Positions 15,888 to 27,029 of a stretch of 64,000 nucleotides of DNA are shown in pieces. The notes beneath the pieces were generated by a model. That model did no database searches. It worked only from the letters and a program-made list of their open reading frames with translations, and was not told the origin of the DNA. The position numbers and the translations under genes are program-made. The stretch is from positions 124,001-188,000 of the forward strand of contig NZ_JACSZV010000003.1 in assembly GCF_014472415.1 (NCBI RefSeq), read 5' to 3'. Source of the DNA: Pseudomonas sp. N40(2020). Its GTDB lineage: Bacteria > Pseudomonadota > Gammaproteobacteria > Pseudomonadales > Pseudomonadaceae. Numbering within the stretch: position 1 is the stretch's first letter; each line of letters opens with the position of its first letter.

Positions 15888-16517
15888 GTGGCGAGTCTAT
15901 GGCTGTTTTTCCTGGCATTGGCGGTGGTGTTTCTGTTGCCCGGGCCGGACATGATTCTGCTGCTGCAAACTGGCGCCCGACAGGGCCGCGGTGCGGCGCT
16001 GGCCACCGTAATAGGCTTGGCGATTGCCCGCGCATGTCACGTGGTATTGGCGGCGTTGGGGCTGTCGGCGCTGTTCAAGGCTGCGCCGTGGACGTTCGAA
16101 GTGGTGCGCCTCGCCGGGGCGGCGTATCTGCTGTGGATCGGCATTCAATGCCTGCGCAGCACGCTGGTGCCGAGCCTGAATGCCGGGGATGTTACCGAGG
16201 CACGCGGGCAATGGCGCGAAGCGATCCGCCGTGGTTTGCTGACCAATCTGCTCAACCCCAAAGCGTTGCTGTTCTGCTCGGTGCTGCTGCCGCAATTCAT
16301 CGTCACCGACGGCGCACCGGTGCTGAGCCAGTTCGCCCTGCTCGGCCTGTTGCTGGTCGGCATAGGCCTGCTGTTCGACAGCATCTACGCCCTGGCCGGT
16401 GCCGCGCTGGGCCGTTGGCTGCAACACAGTCCAACGGCGCAACGGGTTCAACAATGGCTGTTCGGCAGCCTGTTGATCGGCTTCGCGGTGCGCCTGACGT
16501 TCATCCAGCAGGCTTAA
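15888..16517 (+). CDS. LysE/RhtB family amino-acid exporter
   Basis: A 209-residue inner-membrane protein with six hydrophobic segments and the LysE/RhtB signature LPGPDMILLLQTGARQGRGAA at residues 17-37. It exports amino acids or homoserine-lactone-like compounds. The start is GTG 15888, supported by AAAGGAG 7 bases upstream; nothing upstream in frame fits the family. It is divergent from an Lrp-type regulator. Its stop overlaps the stop of the convergent 712-aa gene by 4 bp. Confidence 0.9.
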   Translation: MASLWLFFLALAVVFLLPGPDMILLLQTGARQGRGAALATVIGLAIARACHVVLAALGLSALFKAAPWTFEVVRLAGAAYLLWIGIQCLRSTLVPSLNAGDVTEARGQWREAIRRGLLTNLLNPKALLFCSVLLPQFIVTDGAPVLSQFALLGLLLVGIGLLFDSIYALAGAALGRWLQHSPTAQRVQQWLFGSLLIGFAVRLTFIQQA

Positions 16518-18652
16518 CCCTTGCGAGCCTTGCGCTGGCGACGAGTGATCAGCAACAACGCCGCGCCGACCGCCAGCACAATCGCGCCGATCTGCACCGG
16601 CCACTTGTACGGTCGCAGGCCCGCGCGGACAGCGTCGGTGACTTGGGTGACGTAGCGCTTGTCGGCGTTTTCGAAATCCGGGTACGGGCACTGATTGCCG
16701 AAATCCACTGCCCACGGCACGTAAGCGCCTTCCTTCACGTAACGCTGATACAACGCGCTCTGATCTTCCAGGCTGCTGTTCCAACCAGCGGCGGAACACA
16801 GCACGGCGGCGAACGCCTGACTCGTGTGCGGCAGGTTGTCGGCGGCGCGATTGGCCAGCGCGGTGGCAACAAAGCGATAGTGATAACGCTGATCGGGCTG
16901 CGCTTCACTGGCCTTTTGGCGTTGAACCTCGGCTTCGGATACCAACGGACCGATTTTCAGCTCGGCGGTTTCCAGGCTGTAATTGCCGCCGAACGTGGCG
17001 TAATCCGGGGCCATCTCGTAACCGAGGATATCCATGCCCCACTCACGGGCCGTCCACGCCGCGTTGTACAGCGCACTGGCGCGCTTGGTCGGCCACCAGG
17101 CGGAATCGGCTTTCAGTCTTTGCTCGCCGTAGAGGCGGGCCTTGTTCTGCAGATCGGCATTGTCGAAATAGCCGACGGCCTCTGCGTAATGCCCTTCGCG
17201 CAGCAAACGCCGGCCCAGCAGATTGCGCAGGCTGGCGGCGACGGGCAGCGGCACGTAATTGTCACGCTGCTCTTGAGTCAGCGCCGGCGGAGCCGGCACG
17301 TTGGCGTCGACATACTGCTTGAGTTCGTCGACGGTCAGCACGCGTTCGGCGACCGTCGCGGCATCGAACCAATAAATGCTGTTGCTGCGATACAGCTGGA
17401 CGAAGGCTTGCAGGTACTCACCGCGTTGCAACGCCAGAATCGCGCTTTCGCCCTCGACCCGGCATTTCGGCTGGACCGTTTCCAGTGCCCAGTCCGGCGT
17501 GCGTCGAAAGCCCCAGTCTTCGTTTTGCGGGAAGGCCTGCGCGGCTTTCGCATAGGCGGCTGCCGCCGCATTCTTGTCACCGTCGCGCACTGCCAGTTTC
17601 GCTCGCAGCCACCACGCGAGACCACCGTCGCCAGCGTGTTCGAGGAAGGCTTTGGCGCTGGCGTAGTCGCCCTGCTGATAATTCACCGCTGCCAATCGAT
17701 CGGCGTTGTCGAAGGTGCCACGGGTACTGTTTTGCAGAAGCTTGACCAGTTTCTTTTCGTTCGGCGGTTCATCGCCAAACGACCAGCCGAGGCGGCTGAG
17801 CAACGATGCGGTGACCAGTTTCTGCACCTCTTCGTGTTGCATCAGCTTGGCCAATTCCGGCTCGGGCATGTCGGCCAACTCGTTCGCCAGTTGTTTCAGC
17901 GAGGTGTAGCCAACCGGTGAACCGTGCACGCTCTGCGCTGCATAAAGATTGATCGCATCGTCCCAGCCACCGGCCATACGCGACGCTCGCGCCTCTTCCC
18001 CGAGGCTGGCGACACCCAGCCCCAACGGATCGCTGAAACCGTCGATGCTCAGTTGCCGGGTCTGGCGAAACGCCGAGATCGCCTGCTCCAGCGGATCGAG
18101 CATGTCGTCAGCCTCGGCGCTCATGGCGAACAGCGCGCGCCCCTCGGAATACGCTGCCCACGTACTGCGCAACGGGCGCTGATCCGCCGGTAGCGCCAGC
18201 AGTTGGCGGAAATAATCGACCGCCAGTTGATGCTCGCCGACATTGAAGGCCACCGCTCCCGCCACATACAGACGGATTTCCGCCGGCAGACTGCTGCCCT
18301 GTGTATAAGCGTCGCGGGCATCGGTAAGCCCGCGCAGACGCGTAACCAGTGCTTGCTGTTCATCGGTCAGGCCGGCGGCTTCAGCCTTGTTGCGCTCCTC
18401 GGCAGGCTCCGCCGGCTCGGCGTAAATAGCGTTCGCATTGTCGGCGGCAGGTGCGGGGTTTTTCAGCCCGGCGATCGCTTTGCCCAAGCGGCTGATTTCG
18501 AAGTTGAAGTTGCCTTCGGGCAGATCGGCCAGCGTCTGCCCGCGATTGTCGAGCAGGCGCATCGGGAAGTCCGGGCCGCAGGCCAGCGCCGAGCCCAGCG
18601 GCAGACAGAGGCTCAGGCAGAGCAGATGGCGGGGCCAGTTACGGGTCAACAT
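16514..18652 (-). CDS. Exported membrane-anchored protein of unknown function
   Basis: A 712-residue protein not recognised as a named family. It begins with a signal sequence (HLLCLSLCLPLGSALAC), the cysteine possibly lipidated although the lipobox is imperfect. The middle is rich in helical pairs with TPR/Sel1-like spacing (for example YFRQLLALPADQRP and AAAAAYAKAAQAFPQ). The C-terminus has one membrane helix (VQIGAIVLAVGAALLLI) and a basic tail, so it is probably periplasmic and anchored in the inner membrane. ATG 18652 is chosen for its GGAGG five bases upstream. It overlaps the DUF3142 gene by 14 bp, forming an operon of two envelope proteins. Confidence 0.75.
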   Translation of the reverse strand: MLTRNWPRHLLCLSLCLPLGSALACGPDFPMRLLDNRGQTLADLPEGNFNFEISRLGKAIAGLKNPAPAADNANAIYAEPAEPAEERNKAEAAGLTDEQQALVTRLRGLTDARDAYTQGSSLPAEIRLYVAGAVAFNVGEHQLAVDYFRQLLALPADQRPLRSTWAAYSEGRALFAMSAEADDMLDPLEQAISAFRQTRQLSIDGFSDPLGLGVASLGEEARASRMAGGWDDAINLYAAQSVHGSPVGYTSLKQLANELADMPEPELAKLMQHEEVQKLVTASLLSRLGWSFGDEPPNEKKLVKLLQNSTRGTFDNADRLAAVNYQQGDYASAKAFLEHAGDGGLAWWLRAKLAVRDGDKNAAAAAYAKAAQAFPQNEDWGFRRTPDWALETVQPKCRVEGESAILALQRGEYLQAFVQLYRSNSIYWFDAATVAERVLTVDELKQYVDANVPAPPALTQEQRDNYVPLPVAASLRNLLGRRLLREGHYAEAVGYFDNADLQNKARLYGEQRLKADSAWWPTKRASALYNAAWTAREWGMDILGYEMAPDYATFGGNYSLETAELKIGPLVSEAEVQRQKASEAQPDQRYHYRFVATALANRAADNLPHTSQAFAAVLCSAAGWNSSLEDQSALYQRYVKEGAYVPWAVDFGNQCPYPDFENADKRYVTQVTDAVRAGLRPYKWPVQIGAIVLAVGAALLLITRRQRKARKG

Positions 18653-19823
18653 GCGAACCTCCTTGATCAATAAATGCACAGCGCGCCCAACCGATGGCGC
18701 GCTGCCCGTTCGCCGGCAAGCGACCGTTGCGAAGGCGGGTGAAGGTAAGCAGATCCGGGCTCTGTTGCAATGAATAACCGGCGAGCGCGTCGGCGCCTTC
18801 GCAGTCGCTGGCTTTCACGGTGATACGTGCGGGCCAGGCGCTGTCGAGGTTGCCGGCATTGTCGAGTCGGAGGTCGTAGAGGCCGCTGTGTTCACTGACG
18901 CTGAGGGCGAGTGGGCTGTGCAACTCATCGCCCCGCGCAACGGCGCGCAGCGTGGTCAGGCTCCAGGCGCGGCGGTCATTGACCAGCGGCAAGCGAAACC
19001 AGATCAACCCGGCCAGATGCGTGGGTGGATCGTCCCGCAGCGCTTTGCCGAGTTGGCTCAGTTGCACTGGATCTGCGAGCAGTTCTCGGCGCTGACCGCC
19101 ACGCTCAAGCGGCACCTCACTTTCCACCACCGGCGCGCCGTCGACATCCGGCAACAGCGCCACACCGTAGGCGGGCAACGCCAGATAAAACGGTTTGCGG
19201 GTGATTTCCCCCCAGGCCTCGGCCCAACGCCGCGCCTGCTCAGCGTCGAACAAGCCGCGTCGCGGGTCGCTGACGGCATGCACTTGCAGCACGCTGCTGT
19301 CGACTGTCGCCAACAATGTCGGCAATTGCGCACTGTCGAGCCAGGCCGGCAGCGCGGTAATGCTCAGAGGCAACGATTGCGGGAGTGCCGAGCGTAGATG
19401 TGTGAGAAATTCTGCATAGGCCGGCAGCCGCGCATTGCCGGCATCGTGGTCGATTTCCACGCCACTCAGGGTCAGGCCCAGCGCCTGCCAGTCATTGATG
19501 AGCTGAAGGGTCTGCGCCGTGACCTGTTGCTGATCCAGCGCCTTGAGTTGGCCATCGAGGCGAATCACCGCAATCAGCGGGCGGCCATCGCTTTTCAGCA
19601 ACTGTGGGTCGATACGCGCGCGGCTCCACCCGGCATTCGGGAACGCCTGCAACGCAAGCACCCGCAAGGTGGAAAATTCACTGCGGCTATCACGCAACGC
19701 CGCCTCATGGGCCGACGTCCACTGGCGTTGCCAGACGTAGAGTTGCTGATCGAGTGGCGCTGCGCTCTGCTGTTCACAGGCAGACAGCATGAGCAAAGCC
19801 AACAGACCGACGATAAAGCGCAT
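18639..19823 (-). CDS. DUF3142 family lipoprotein
   Basis: A 394-residue lipoprotein with a classic signal and lipobox (GLLALLMLSAC, Cys at about residue 16). The body matches the DUF3142 type: LYVWQRQWT at the start, LSGVEIDHDAGNARLPAYAEFL with acidic residues in a barrel-like context, and LPLSITALPAWL. The fold looks like a TIM barrel related to glycoside hydrolases, but activity is unknown. ATG 19823 is chosen because it begins the signal peptide. Its end overlaps the 712-aa gene, so the two are co-translated. Confidence 0.82.
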   Translation of the reverse strand: MRFIVGLLALLMLSACEQQSAAPLDQQLYVWQRQWTSAHEAALRDSRSEFSTLRVLALQAFPNAGWSRARIDPQLLKSDGRPLIAVIRLDGQLKALDQQQVTAQTLQLINDWQALGLTLSGVEIDHDAGNARLPAYAEFLTHLRSALPQSLPLSITALPAWLDSAQLPTLLATVDSSVLQVHAVSDPRRGLFDAEQARRWAEAWGEITRKPFYLALPAYGVALLPDVDGAPVVESEVPLERGGQRRELLADPVQLSQLGKALRDDPPTHLAGLIWFRLPLVNDRRAWSLTTLRAVARGDELHSPLALSVSEHSGLYDLRLDNAGNLDSAWPARITVKASDCEGADALAGYSLQQSPDLLTFTRLRNGRLPANGQRAIGWARCAFIDQGGSHVDP

Positions 19824-19883
19824 ACCTTGCAAACCCCTGACACACAGGGCTGCAAGGTTACACAAAACTCAGTTGCAAAAGCT

Positions 19884-20699
19884 TCAAGGCTTACGGGCGA
19901 TGATCACCTGACTTTTCGCCACGACCGCATCCAGCGCCTGCTTGATCTGCGCCCCGCGTGGCGAGTCCAGCACCGCCTGCCAGGTGTCGGCCCAATGATT
20001 GAGCAGTGGATGATCAGGGTTACTGAAATCGACCTTGGCTTCCCAGAACAGCAGCATCCACATCGACCAGTAAAAGCCGTACTGGCTGTGGCTGATGATC
20101 TCAAGGCCGGCCTCACTGACCATGGCCTTGAACTGCTCTTCGCTGATGATCCGGATGTGGTTGGGCTTCTGGAAATACTCCGGCGCCGCGATGTCTTTTT
20201 GCAAGTCTTCGGAGCTCGGGTGCGGCACGCTCAACAGGTACAACGCGCCCGGCTTGCCGACGCGCACCAGTTCGGCGAGAAACTGCGCGGGGTCGTCGAC
20301 GTGTTCAATGACTTCGGTGGACACCACGCGCGTCGCTGTCGCGTCGGCAATCGGCAGCGGATTGCAGTCGGTGACGTGGCATTCGATATCGCGCGCCGGG
20401 GTGTCGCTCAGACGCTGACGCGTCGCCTCGACCTTGGCGCCGTCGATGTCGGCAATGATGATCTTCGCCCCACGCATACCGCAGAAATGCACGTTGCCAC
20501 CATCACCGCAGCCGACATCCAGCAGCGTGTCGTCAGCGCTCACGGGAAAGCCTGTGAACAGCTCGCCGGTTGCCTGGTTGAACCAGCCGCTGAGCATCGC
20601 GTCGTGCAGGCCGAGCATGTACGGATCAGTCTTCTCGGCGACCGCAACGGCAGGCTGTGCAGACGTCGCCGCCGTGAGTTTCTTCAAAAGGCTCAGCAT
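19884..20699 (-). CDS. SAM-dependent methyltransferase of the CPA region
   Basis: A 271-residue class I methyltransferase. The AdoMet motif LLDVGCGDGG is at about residues 59-68, an acidic VSTEVIEHVDDP motif follows, and a Rossmann fold covers residues 50-180. The C-terminal part (FYWSMWMLLFWE) is hydrophobic. It is the last gene of a minus-strand unit with an acyltransferase and two glycosyltransferases, overlapping the acyltransferase gene by 7 bp. P. aeruginosa has a comparable gene set next to rmd that is needed for CPA synthesis. A role in methylating rhamnan ends is inference. Confidence 0.82.
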   Translation of the reverse strand: MLSLLKKLTAATSAQPAVAVAEKTDPYMLGLHDAMLSGWFNQATGELFTGFPVSADDTLLDVGCGDGGNVHFCGMRGAKIIIADIDGAKVEATRQRLSDTPARDIECHVTDCNPLPIADATATRVVSTEVIEHVDDPAQFLAELVRVGKPGALYLLSVPHPSSEDLQKDIAAPEYFQKPNHIRIISEEQFKAMVSEAGLEIISHSQYGFYWSMWMLLFWEAKVDFSNPDHPLLNHWADTWQAVLDSPRGAQIKQALDAVVAKSQVIIARKP

Positions 20700-21847
20700 G
20701 AGGTGGCTCCAGAGGATGGGACGGCGGTGGGTGACGTACCGAGGCGTTTGACCAGTGCTGCGCCGCGGTTGCGCATAGGCATTTCGATGAAACGGTAATT
20801 GAGTTCGCTGAGCAGCGCGATCAGGCCGAAAGCGATTACCAGCGTTAGAATCGGATGGCCGGCAGGGCTTGGCAGACCGGCGCTCTGTAGCCGGAAAATC
20901 AGTTCACGCACCAGTTGATAGGCCGGAATGTGGATCAGATAGATACCGTAGGAGCGGCTGCCGATCCACGCCATCAGCCGTTGCGCATGGCCGGCGGGCA
21001 ACAGATAGTCACGGTTGTAAGAAGCAATCCAGACCAGCACCGCGCTGAGCAGCGCGATCGAACCGATGCGGTAATTGGCGAAGGTGAAACGGTCGGTCGC
21101 CATGAAACTCATCAGCAAACCGGTAGCGATCAAGGCCAAAATCCCGAGCCAGGGCCTGCGCAGACACGTCGGCTGCCAGCGCTGATAACCCGGCTGCACA
21201 CTCCACATTGCCAACAGCACGCCGAGAGCCAGGGCGTCGGTGCGCACGACCATCAGCAATGGCGTGCGCATCGTGAAAATCTGCACGGCGACCAGCGCCA
21301 GCAAGGCCCAGACCAGATGCTTGCGACAGAGCAGAATCAACAGCGGAAACAGCAGGTAGAACTGCTCCTCCAGTGACAGGCTCCAGTAGACGAAACTGCT
21401 GCCGTACTCGTACTGGAAGAAGCTGTCGGCAAAACGGAAGTTGGCGTACTGCAACACACCCGCCAGCGTTGCTTGCAGGTTGGCGTACAGCGAACCGAAC
21501 GCGCCCGAACGATTGAGAAACACACACGCCAGCAGCATCAGAGCCAACCATAACCAGGCCGATGGCAACAGCCGAAAAGCCCGGCGCAGCCAGAAGTTGC
21601 GCGTCTGTTGCCAGTATTCCTGGCGGGTTGTGCAACCTTGCAGCACCGGGATCAGGCCACGGGCGATAACAAAACCGGAGATGGCGAAAAACAGATCGAC
21701 GCCCCACCACGGCTGGGCCCATGCGTGAATTTTTACCAGCAGCGGCACCGGGTCGGTAAACAGGCTGCCCTGCAAGTGATGGAACAGCACCCCCAGCACC
21801 GCGATCGCACGCAGGACCTCAATGTCCATGATCCGTTTGCTGTTCAT
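20693..21847 (-). CDS. Acyltransferase, OafA/acyltransferase-3 family
   Basis: A 384-residue polytopic protein with about ten membrane helices. It starts MDIEVLRAIAVLGVLFHHLQG after a short lead, with the FHH motif (about residues 22-24) typical of acyltransferase-3 enzymes, and has SLSLEEQFYLLFP and GSRSYGIYLIH, both conserved in O-antigen acetylases. Such proteins move acetyl groups from cytoplasmic donors onto polysaccharides. It overlaps its neighbours by 7 bp (methyltransferase) and 4 bp (glycosyltransferase). CPA acetylation is the likely job. Confidence 0.88.
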   Translation of the reverse strand: MNSKRIMDIEVLRAIAVLGVLFHHLQGSLFTDPVPLLVKIHAWAQPWWGVDLFFAISGFVIARGLIPVLQGCTTRQEYWQQTRNFWLRRAFRLLPSAWLWLALMLLACVFLNRSGAFGSLYANLQATLAGVLQYANFRFADSFFQYEYGSSFVYWSLSLEEQFYLLFPLLILLCRKHLVWALLALVAVQIFTMRTPLLMVVRTDALALGVLLAMWSVQPGYQRWQPTCLRRPWLGILALIATGLLMSFMATDRFTFANYRIGSIALLSAVLVWIASYNRDYLLPAGHAQRLMAWIGSRSYGIYLIHIPAYQLVRELIFRLQSAGLPSPAGHPILTLVIAFGLIALLSELNYRFIEMPMRNRGAALVKRLGTSPTAVPSSGATSC

Positions 21848-23145
21848 GCTCCGGGGGTTTCCACGGTCACACCACGGCGCTCGAACAACTGCGCAAAGAA
21901 AACCCGTAACCGCTGTTCAGCGACTGCCTGGCTGCAGAACGCTTGCAGGCTGCTGACCGCTTGCGCCGACATCCGGGCATAGCGCGCCGGGTCGTTTTTT
22001 GCCACTGCATAACTTTCCCGATAGGCCGCGCACAACGACGCCCAGTTGGTCATGTAGCGCAGCGTACGAAAGGCCTTGCGTGGGTCGTGCGGCCAGGCTG
22101 TGAGTTCATCGGTCGACTCGATCAGGAACGCATTTTCGGCGCTCAGGTAATCGATCATCGCGGTGGTGCGCGGGGCCACCGCCGGTTTGCCGCACGACAT
22201 GAATTCCATCAGCGGCAAGCATTGGCCCTCGCCGTATGACGTATTCACTACATAACGAGTGGCCTGGACCAGTCGCTCGTAGTCGGGGTCGGCAAGGTAG
22301 CCGTAGATCAGCACGATACGGCAGCGATAAGACTGATTTTTGTACAGGTGATGCAGGATGTCGCTCAGCGCTTCTTCGGCATCGTGGTGCGTGAGCTTGA
22401 GCACCAGCGTGGCGTCTTCGATGTCGCGAAAACTCACGCAGAACGCGCTGAGCATGTCTTCCCAATTCTTGCGCCCATCACCGGGATTGAACACCGAGGT
22501 GTACACCACACCGTCAAGCAGCAGCTCCTGCTCGGTGAGGGGCGCCTCAAAGTCGATGCCTTTGCCACTGCGCAAATGCATCGGGCCGAAGGCATTCAGA
22601 TCCAGTTTTCGACTGTCGGCCACCAGGCCTTTGATCTTCAATCGCACCGTAGCCACCGGCGACTGCCCTTGCAACTGCGCGCCGCGGGCTGCGAAGCGAT
22701 CCCATACCGGCGCCGGCACCGCGACAATCGGGTAATCAGCCTCCATTGCTTCGCGCACGGCGTTGACCGTGTAGCTGGAATGGGTAATGGCAGCACCGCA
22801 AGCGTGCAGCACGGTGCGCCAGTCATTACGCGGCTCACCGGCAAACGGTTCGTTGGGGATCGTGCTGAATTCCCATGCAAACACCGGGAGCGTCGGACAT
22901 GCCAGGTTCACCGGCGTGCGATGCGGCGGGGAAAACGACAGGAACACACAGGGCTCGCCCCGAGCCAGACACTCCAGATAGAGCGCATCGACTTCGACCT
23001 GCGGGTCTGCCACTTCCACCACGCGCCCGAGGCGCTCGAGTACCGGGCGATACTCCTTGAGCACGAAGTAGTAGCTGTATTCCGAACGGCCCAGGTTCTG
23101 CGCGATGGTGTGCTGGTTGGTTTCAGAATGGATGATGATCAGCAT
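21844..23145 (-). CDS. Glycosyltransferase (GT-B), CPA region, copy 1
   Basis: A 433-residue GT-B fold glycosyltransferase. The N-terminal motif IHSETNQHTIAQNLGRSEYS is shared with the larger paralogue upstream. The C-terminal donor-binding half contains VYTSVFNPGDGRKNWEDML, YGYLADPDYERL and LMEFMSCGKPAVAPRTTAM. The two paralogues share about the same layout and probably arose by duplication. It overlaps the upstream paralogue by 7 bp and the acyltransferase gene by 4 bp. The donor is unknown; a nucleotide-activated sugar for the CPA terminus or adaptor is possible. Confidence 0.85.
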   Translation of the reverse strand: MLIIIHSETNQHTIAQNLGRSEYSYYFVLKEYRPVLERLGRVVEVADPQVEVDALYLECLARGEPCVFLSFSPPHRTPVNLACPTLPVFAWEFSTIPNEPFAGEPRNDWRTVLHACGAAITHSSYTVNAVREAMEADYPIVAVPAPVWDRFAARGAQLQGQSPVATVRLKIKGLVADSRKLDLNAFGPMHLRSGKGIDFEAPLTEQELLLDGVVYTSVFNPGDGRKNWEDMLSAFCVSFRDIEDATLVLKLTHHDAEEALSDILHHLYKNQSYRCRIVLIYGYLADPDYERLVQATRYVVNTSYGEGQCLPLMEFMSCGKPAVAPRTTAMIDYLSAENAFLIESTDELTAWPHDPRKAFRTLRYMTNWASLCAAYRESYAVAKNDPARYARMSAQAVSSLQAFCSQAVAEQRLRVFFAQLFERRGVTVETPGA

Positions 23146-24716
23146 GAGGCGCTATCCGTCACTGGCACAGCATCGAGGGTGCGCGGCACCAGTCCGAAAA
23201 AATCAGCCATGCGCTTTTGCACCGGCGCGAACGCGCAGTAATCATGCATCCGTGCAATCGCAGCAGCCGACAGGCGCTGGTAATCCTCAGGCTGCGTTTT
23301 GGCCATTCGATAGCTGTGTTCATAAGCACTTCTCAGCGAACCCCAGTCGGGTCGATGACGCAGTGTGCGATAGATGATGCGACTGTCCTGCGGCCAGATA
23401 GTGAGTTCCTCACTGGACTTGACCACGAACGCCACCGACTCGTCGATGTAGTCTTCCATGGCCGTGTGATCCGGTGCGATCACCGGTTTGCCGCTGGACA
23501 TGAATTCCATCAACGGTAGACACAGCCCTTCGCAACGCGAGGCATTTACGTAGAAACTGGCGGCGCCATAAAGCCTGGCGTATTGCGCGTCGTCCAGATA
23601 ACCGTGCATCACCACCACCCGGCAAGCAAAGGGTGAAAGCTGCGCGAGCAAGGTCATTAACTCGCTGTAGTAAGACGCCAGATCGTTCTGGGTGATCTTC
23701 AGCACCAGTGTCGCATCGGCTCTTTCGCGCAAGGCCCAGCAGAACGCGGTGATCAGTTGATGCCAGTTCTTGCGGCCATCCTTGGGGTTGAACACGCTGA
23801 CGTAGATCACGCCGTCGACCGCTATGTCGACCACCGCCGAGGTGTCCGGCAGGTTCAGCGGCTCGGGTTCGATAACCGGTACCGGTTGCGGGCCGCAAAT
23901 GGCCGGCAGGCGTTTTTCGAGCCAGCCGTGCAATTCGTCCGGGACCCGATCGCGAACCCCTTCCCAATACCAGTTGTACAAAAACTTCGACCGCGGCAGC
24001 GGTGGCGCGTAGTCGCGCCCTGCATTCAGCAACCACAGACGCAGGTAATGCCGGGCAATGATCAAGCGACGTTTGAAGGTCAGCGGTGGCGGTCGGGCGG
24101 CCTCGAGTTCGGCGGCCAAAGCCGCTTCCTGCTCGGCGGTCAGTGGTGTCGGGATCAACGCATCGGCCGACAATCCGAGCGTTCGGGTATCGAAGATGCA
24201 GCCCTTGATGGAAAGCACCGCGCCCGGATTGATCGGCCTACAGACGTGCTGCTCGCGAATCGCCGCAAAGTTCTCCCACAGCGGCGTCGGCAACACCAAC
24301 ACCGGAAAGTCTTCGCCCATGGCCCGGCGAATGGCTCGGGCGGTGTGGCTCGACAAGGTGATGACCCGGCCCTGACGTGCAAACATCTGCGTCCAGTCAT
24401 GGCGCGGATCGTTATCCCACTGCTCATCGGGGATCGAATCGAACTCCCACGCGACCACGCAAATCGTCGGGCATTGCAGATCGACCGGAGTTTTCTGTGG
24501 CGGGGTGAATGACAGGAACACGCTGTCTTCGCCGGCGGCGAGCAGTTGGCGATAAAGCGGATCGACTTCGGCGCTGGACGACACAATGTGCACCTGACCG
24601 AGACTCTCGAGTATCGGGCGATAGGCCTTGAGCACAAAGTAATAGCTGTATTCGGGACGTCCCAGGCTCTGGCTGATGGAGCTGTCGTTGACGTCCGAGT
24701 GAAGAATGAAATTCAT
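23139..24716 (-). CDS. Glycosyltransferase (GT-B), CPA region, copy 2 with insertion
   Basis: A 525-residue GT-B glycosyltransferase, paralogous to the 433-residue one downstream. ATG 24716 is chosen because it aligns with the paralogue's first residues (MNFILHSDVND against MLIIIHSETNQ). It has an extra segment of roughly 90 residues (about 190-285), with an A/E-rich helix, a basic RRLIIARHYLRLWLL helix and a WYW motif, before the shared VDGVIYVSVFNPKDGRKNW. The donor site LMEFMSSGKPVIAPDHTAM is intact. It opens the minus-strand unit and is divergent from rmd over 427 bp. Confidence 0.83.
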   Translation of the reverse strand: MNFILHSDVNDSSISQSLGRPEYSYYFVLKAYRPILESLGQVHIVSSSAEVDPLYRQLLAAGEDSVFLSFTPPQKTPVDLQCPTICVVAWEFDSIPDEQWDNDPRHDWTQMFARQGRVITLSSHTARAIRRAMGEDFPVLVLPTPLWENFAAIREQHVCRPINPGAVLSIKGCIFDTRTLGLSADALIPTPLTAEQEAALAAELEAARPPPLTFKRRLIIARHYLRLWLLNAGRDYAPPLPRSKFLYNWYWEGVRDRVPDELHGWLEKRLPAICGPQPVPVIEPEPLNLPDTSAVVDIAVDGVIYVSVFNPKDGRKNWHQLITAFCWALRERADATLVLKITQNDLASYYSELMTLLAQLSPFACRVVVMHGYLDDAQYARLYGAASFYVNASRCEGLCLPLMEFMSSGKPVIAPDHTAMEDYIDESVAFVVKSSEELTIWPQDSRIIYRTLRHRPDWGSLRSAYEHSYRMAKTQPEDYQRLSAAAIARMHDYCAFAPVQKRMADFFGLVPRTLDAVPVTDSASC

Positions 24717-25143
24717 GGCATCCCACGATGAAGCCGCCATCCCGGCAGCCTCATGCTATGACGGCCCGGCGTCGGATCAAGTCGGCATCACCGGTGCTTG
24801 TCCTTCATCTTCAGGCACGTCTTTGTTCTTGTTTTAGTGGTCAGTTTCACCCCGTTGCACAATGCCCACGGCGAACCGACGGGAATGGCGACGAGGGGCA
24901 TTCTAAACACATCCGCAAAGGATCCGTGAACCGCCCGGCGAGAATAAATCGGTCTACGCTAACGAGAACTGACCAGTCACGGTTTGGCCAGTTGAAATTG
25001 CTGTGCAATTGGCACAGATTGGTAACAAACAACTACAACAAAGACTTCGCCTGTCGTCCTGCCGGTTTTTTCTACCGGTCTGACAGACTTACCCTCAAAG
25101 CCTGTGGGAAAGTGGCGCAAGTTCAAGACCAAGGGGTCGCTGT
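24717..25143. other. Divergent intergenic region of the CPA locus
   Basis: 427 bp without a convincing gene. It must hold the promoters of both arms of the CPA locus. Two inverted repeats are visible: AACTGACC (24966) with GGCCAGTT (24986-24993), and TGTGC-N5-GCACA (25002-25016). No clear JUMPstart/ops element for RfaH was found. A small reading frame on the plus strand here lacks any family-like sequence and is not called. Confidence 0.6.
25002..25016. promoter_or_regulatory. Inverted repeat, candidate operator upstream of rmd
   Basis: TGTGCAATTGGCACA, perfect 5-bp arms with a 5-bp spacer, 128 bp before the rmd start. The symmetry suggests a dimeric regulator, but no known family is assigned. 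Confidence 0.3.
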
Positions 25144-27026
<1,883 letters not shown>

Positions 27027-27029
27027 GCC

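Noticed and set aside
15899..17920. 673-codon plus-strand frame overlapping the LysE gene and opposite the 712-aa gene
   Set aside because: Runs out of frame through the LysE gene, then antisense through an unrelated gene; composition is that of a GC-rich shadow.
25010..25030. TTGGCACAGATTGGTAAC as a sigma-54 promoter upstream of rmd
   Set aside because: The GG and GC dinucleotides are not at the required 10-bp spacing, and no GC is present at -12.
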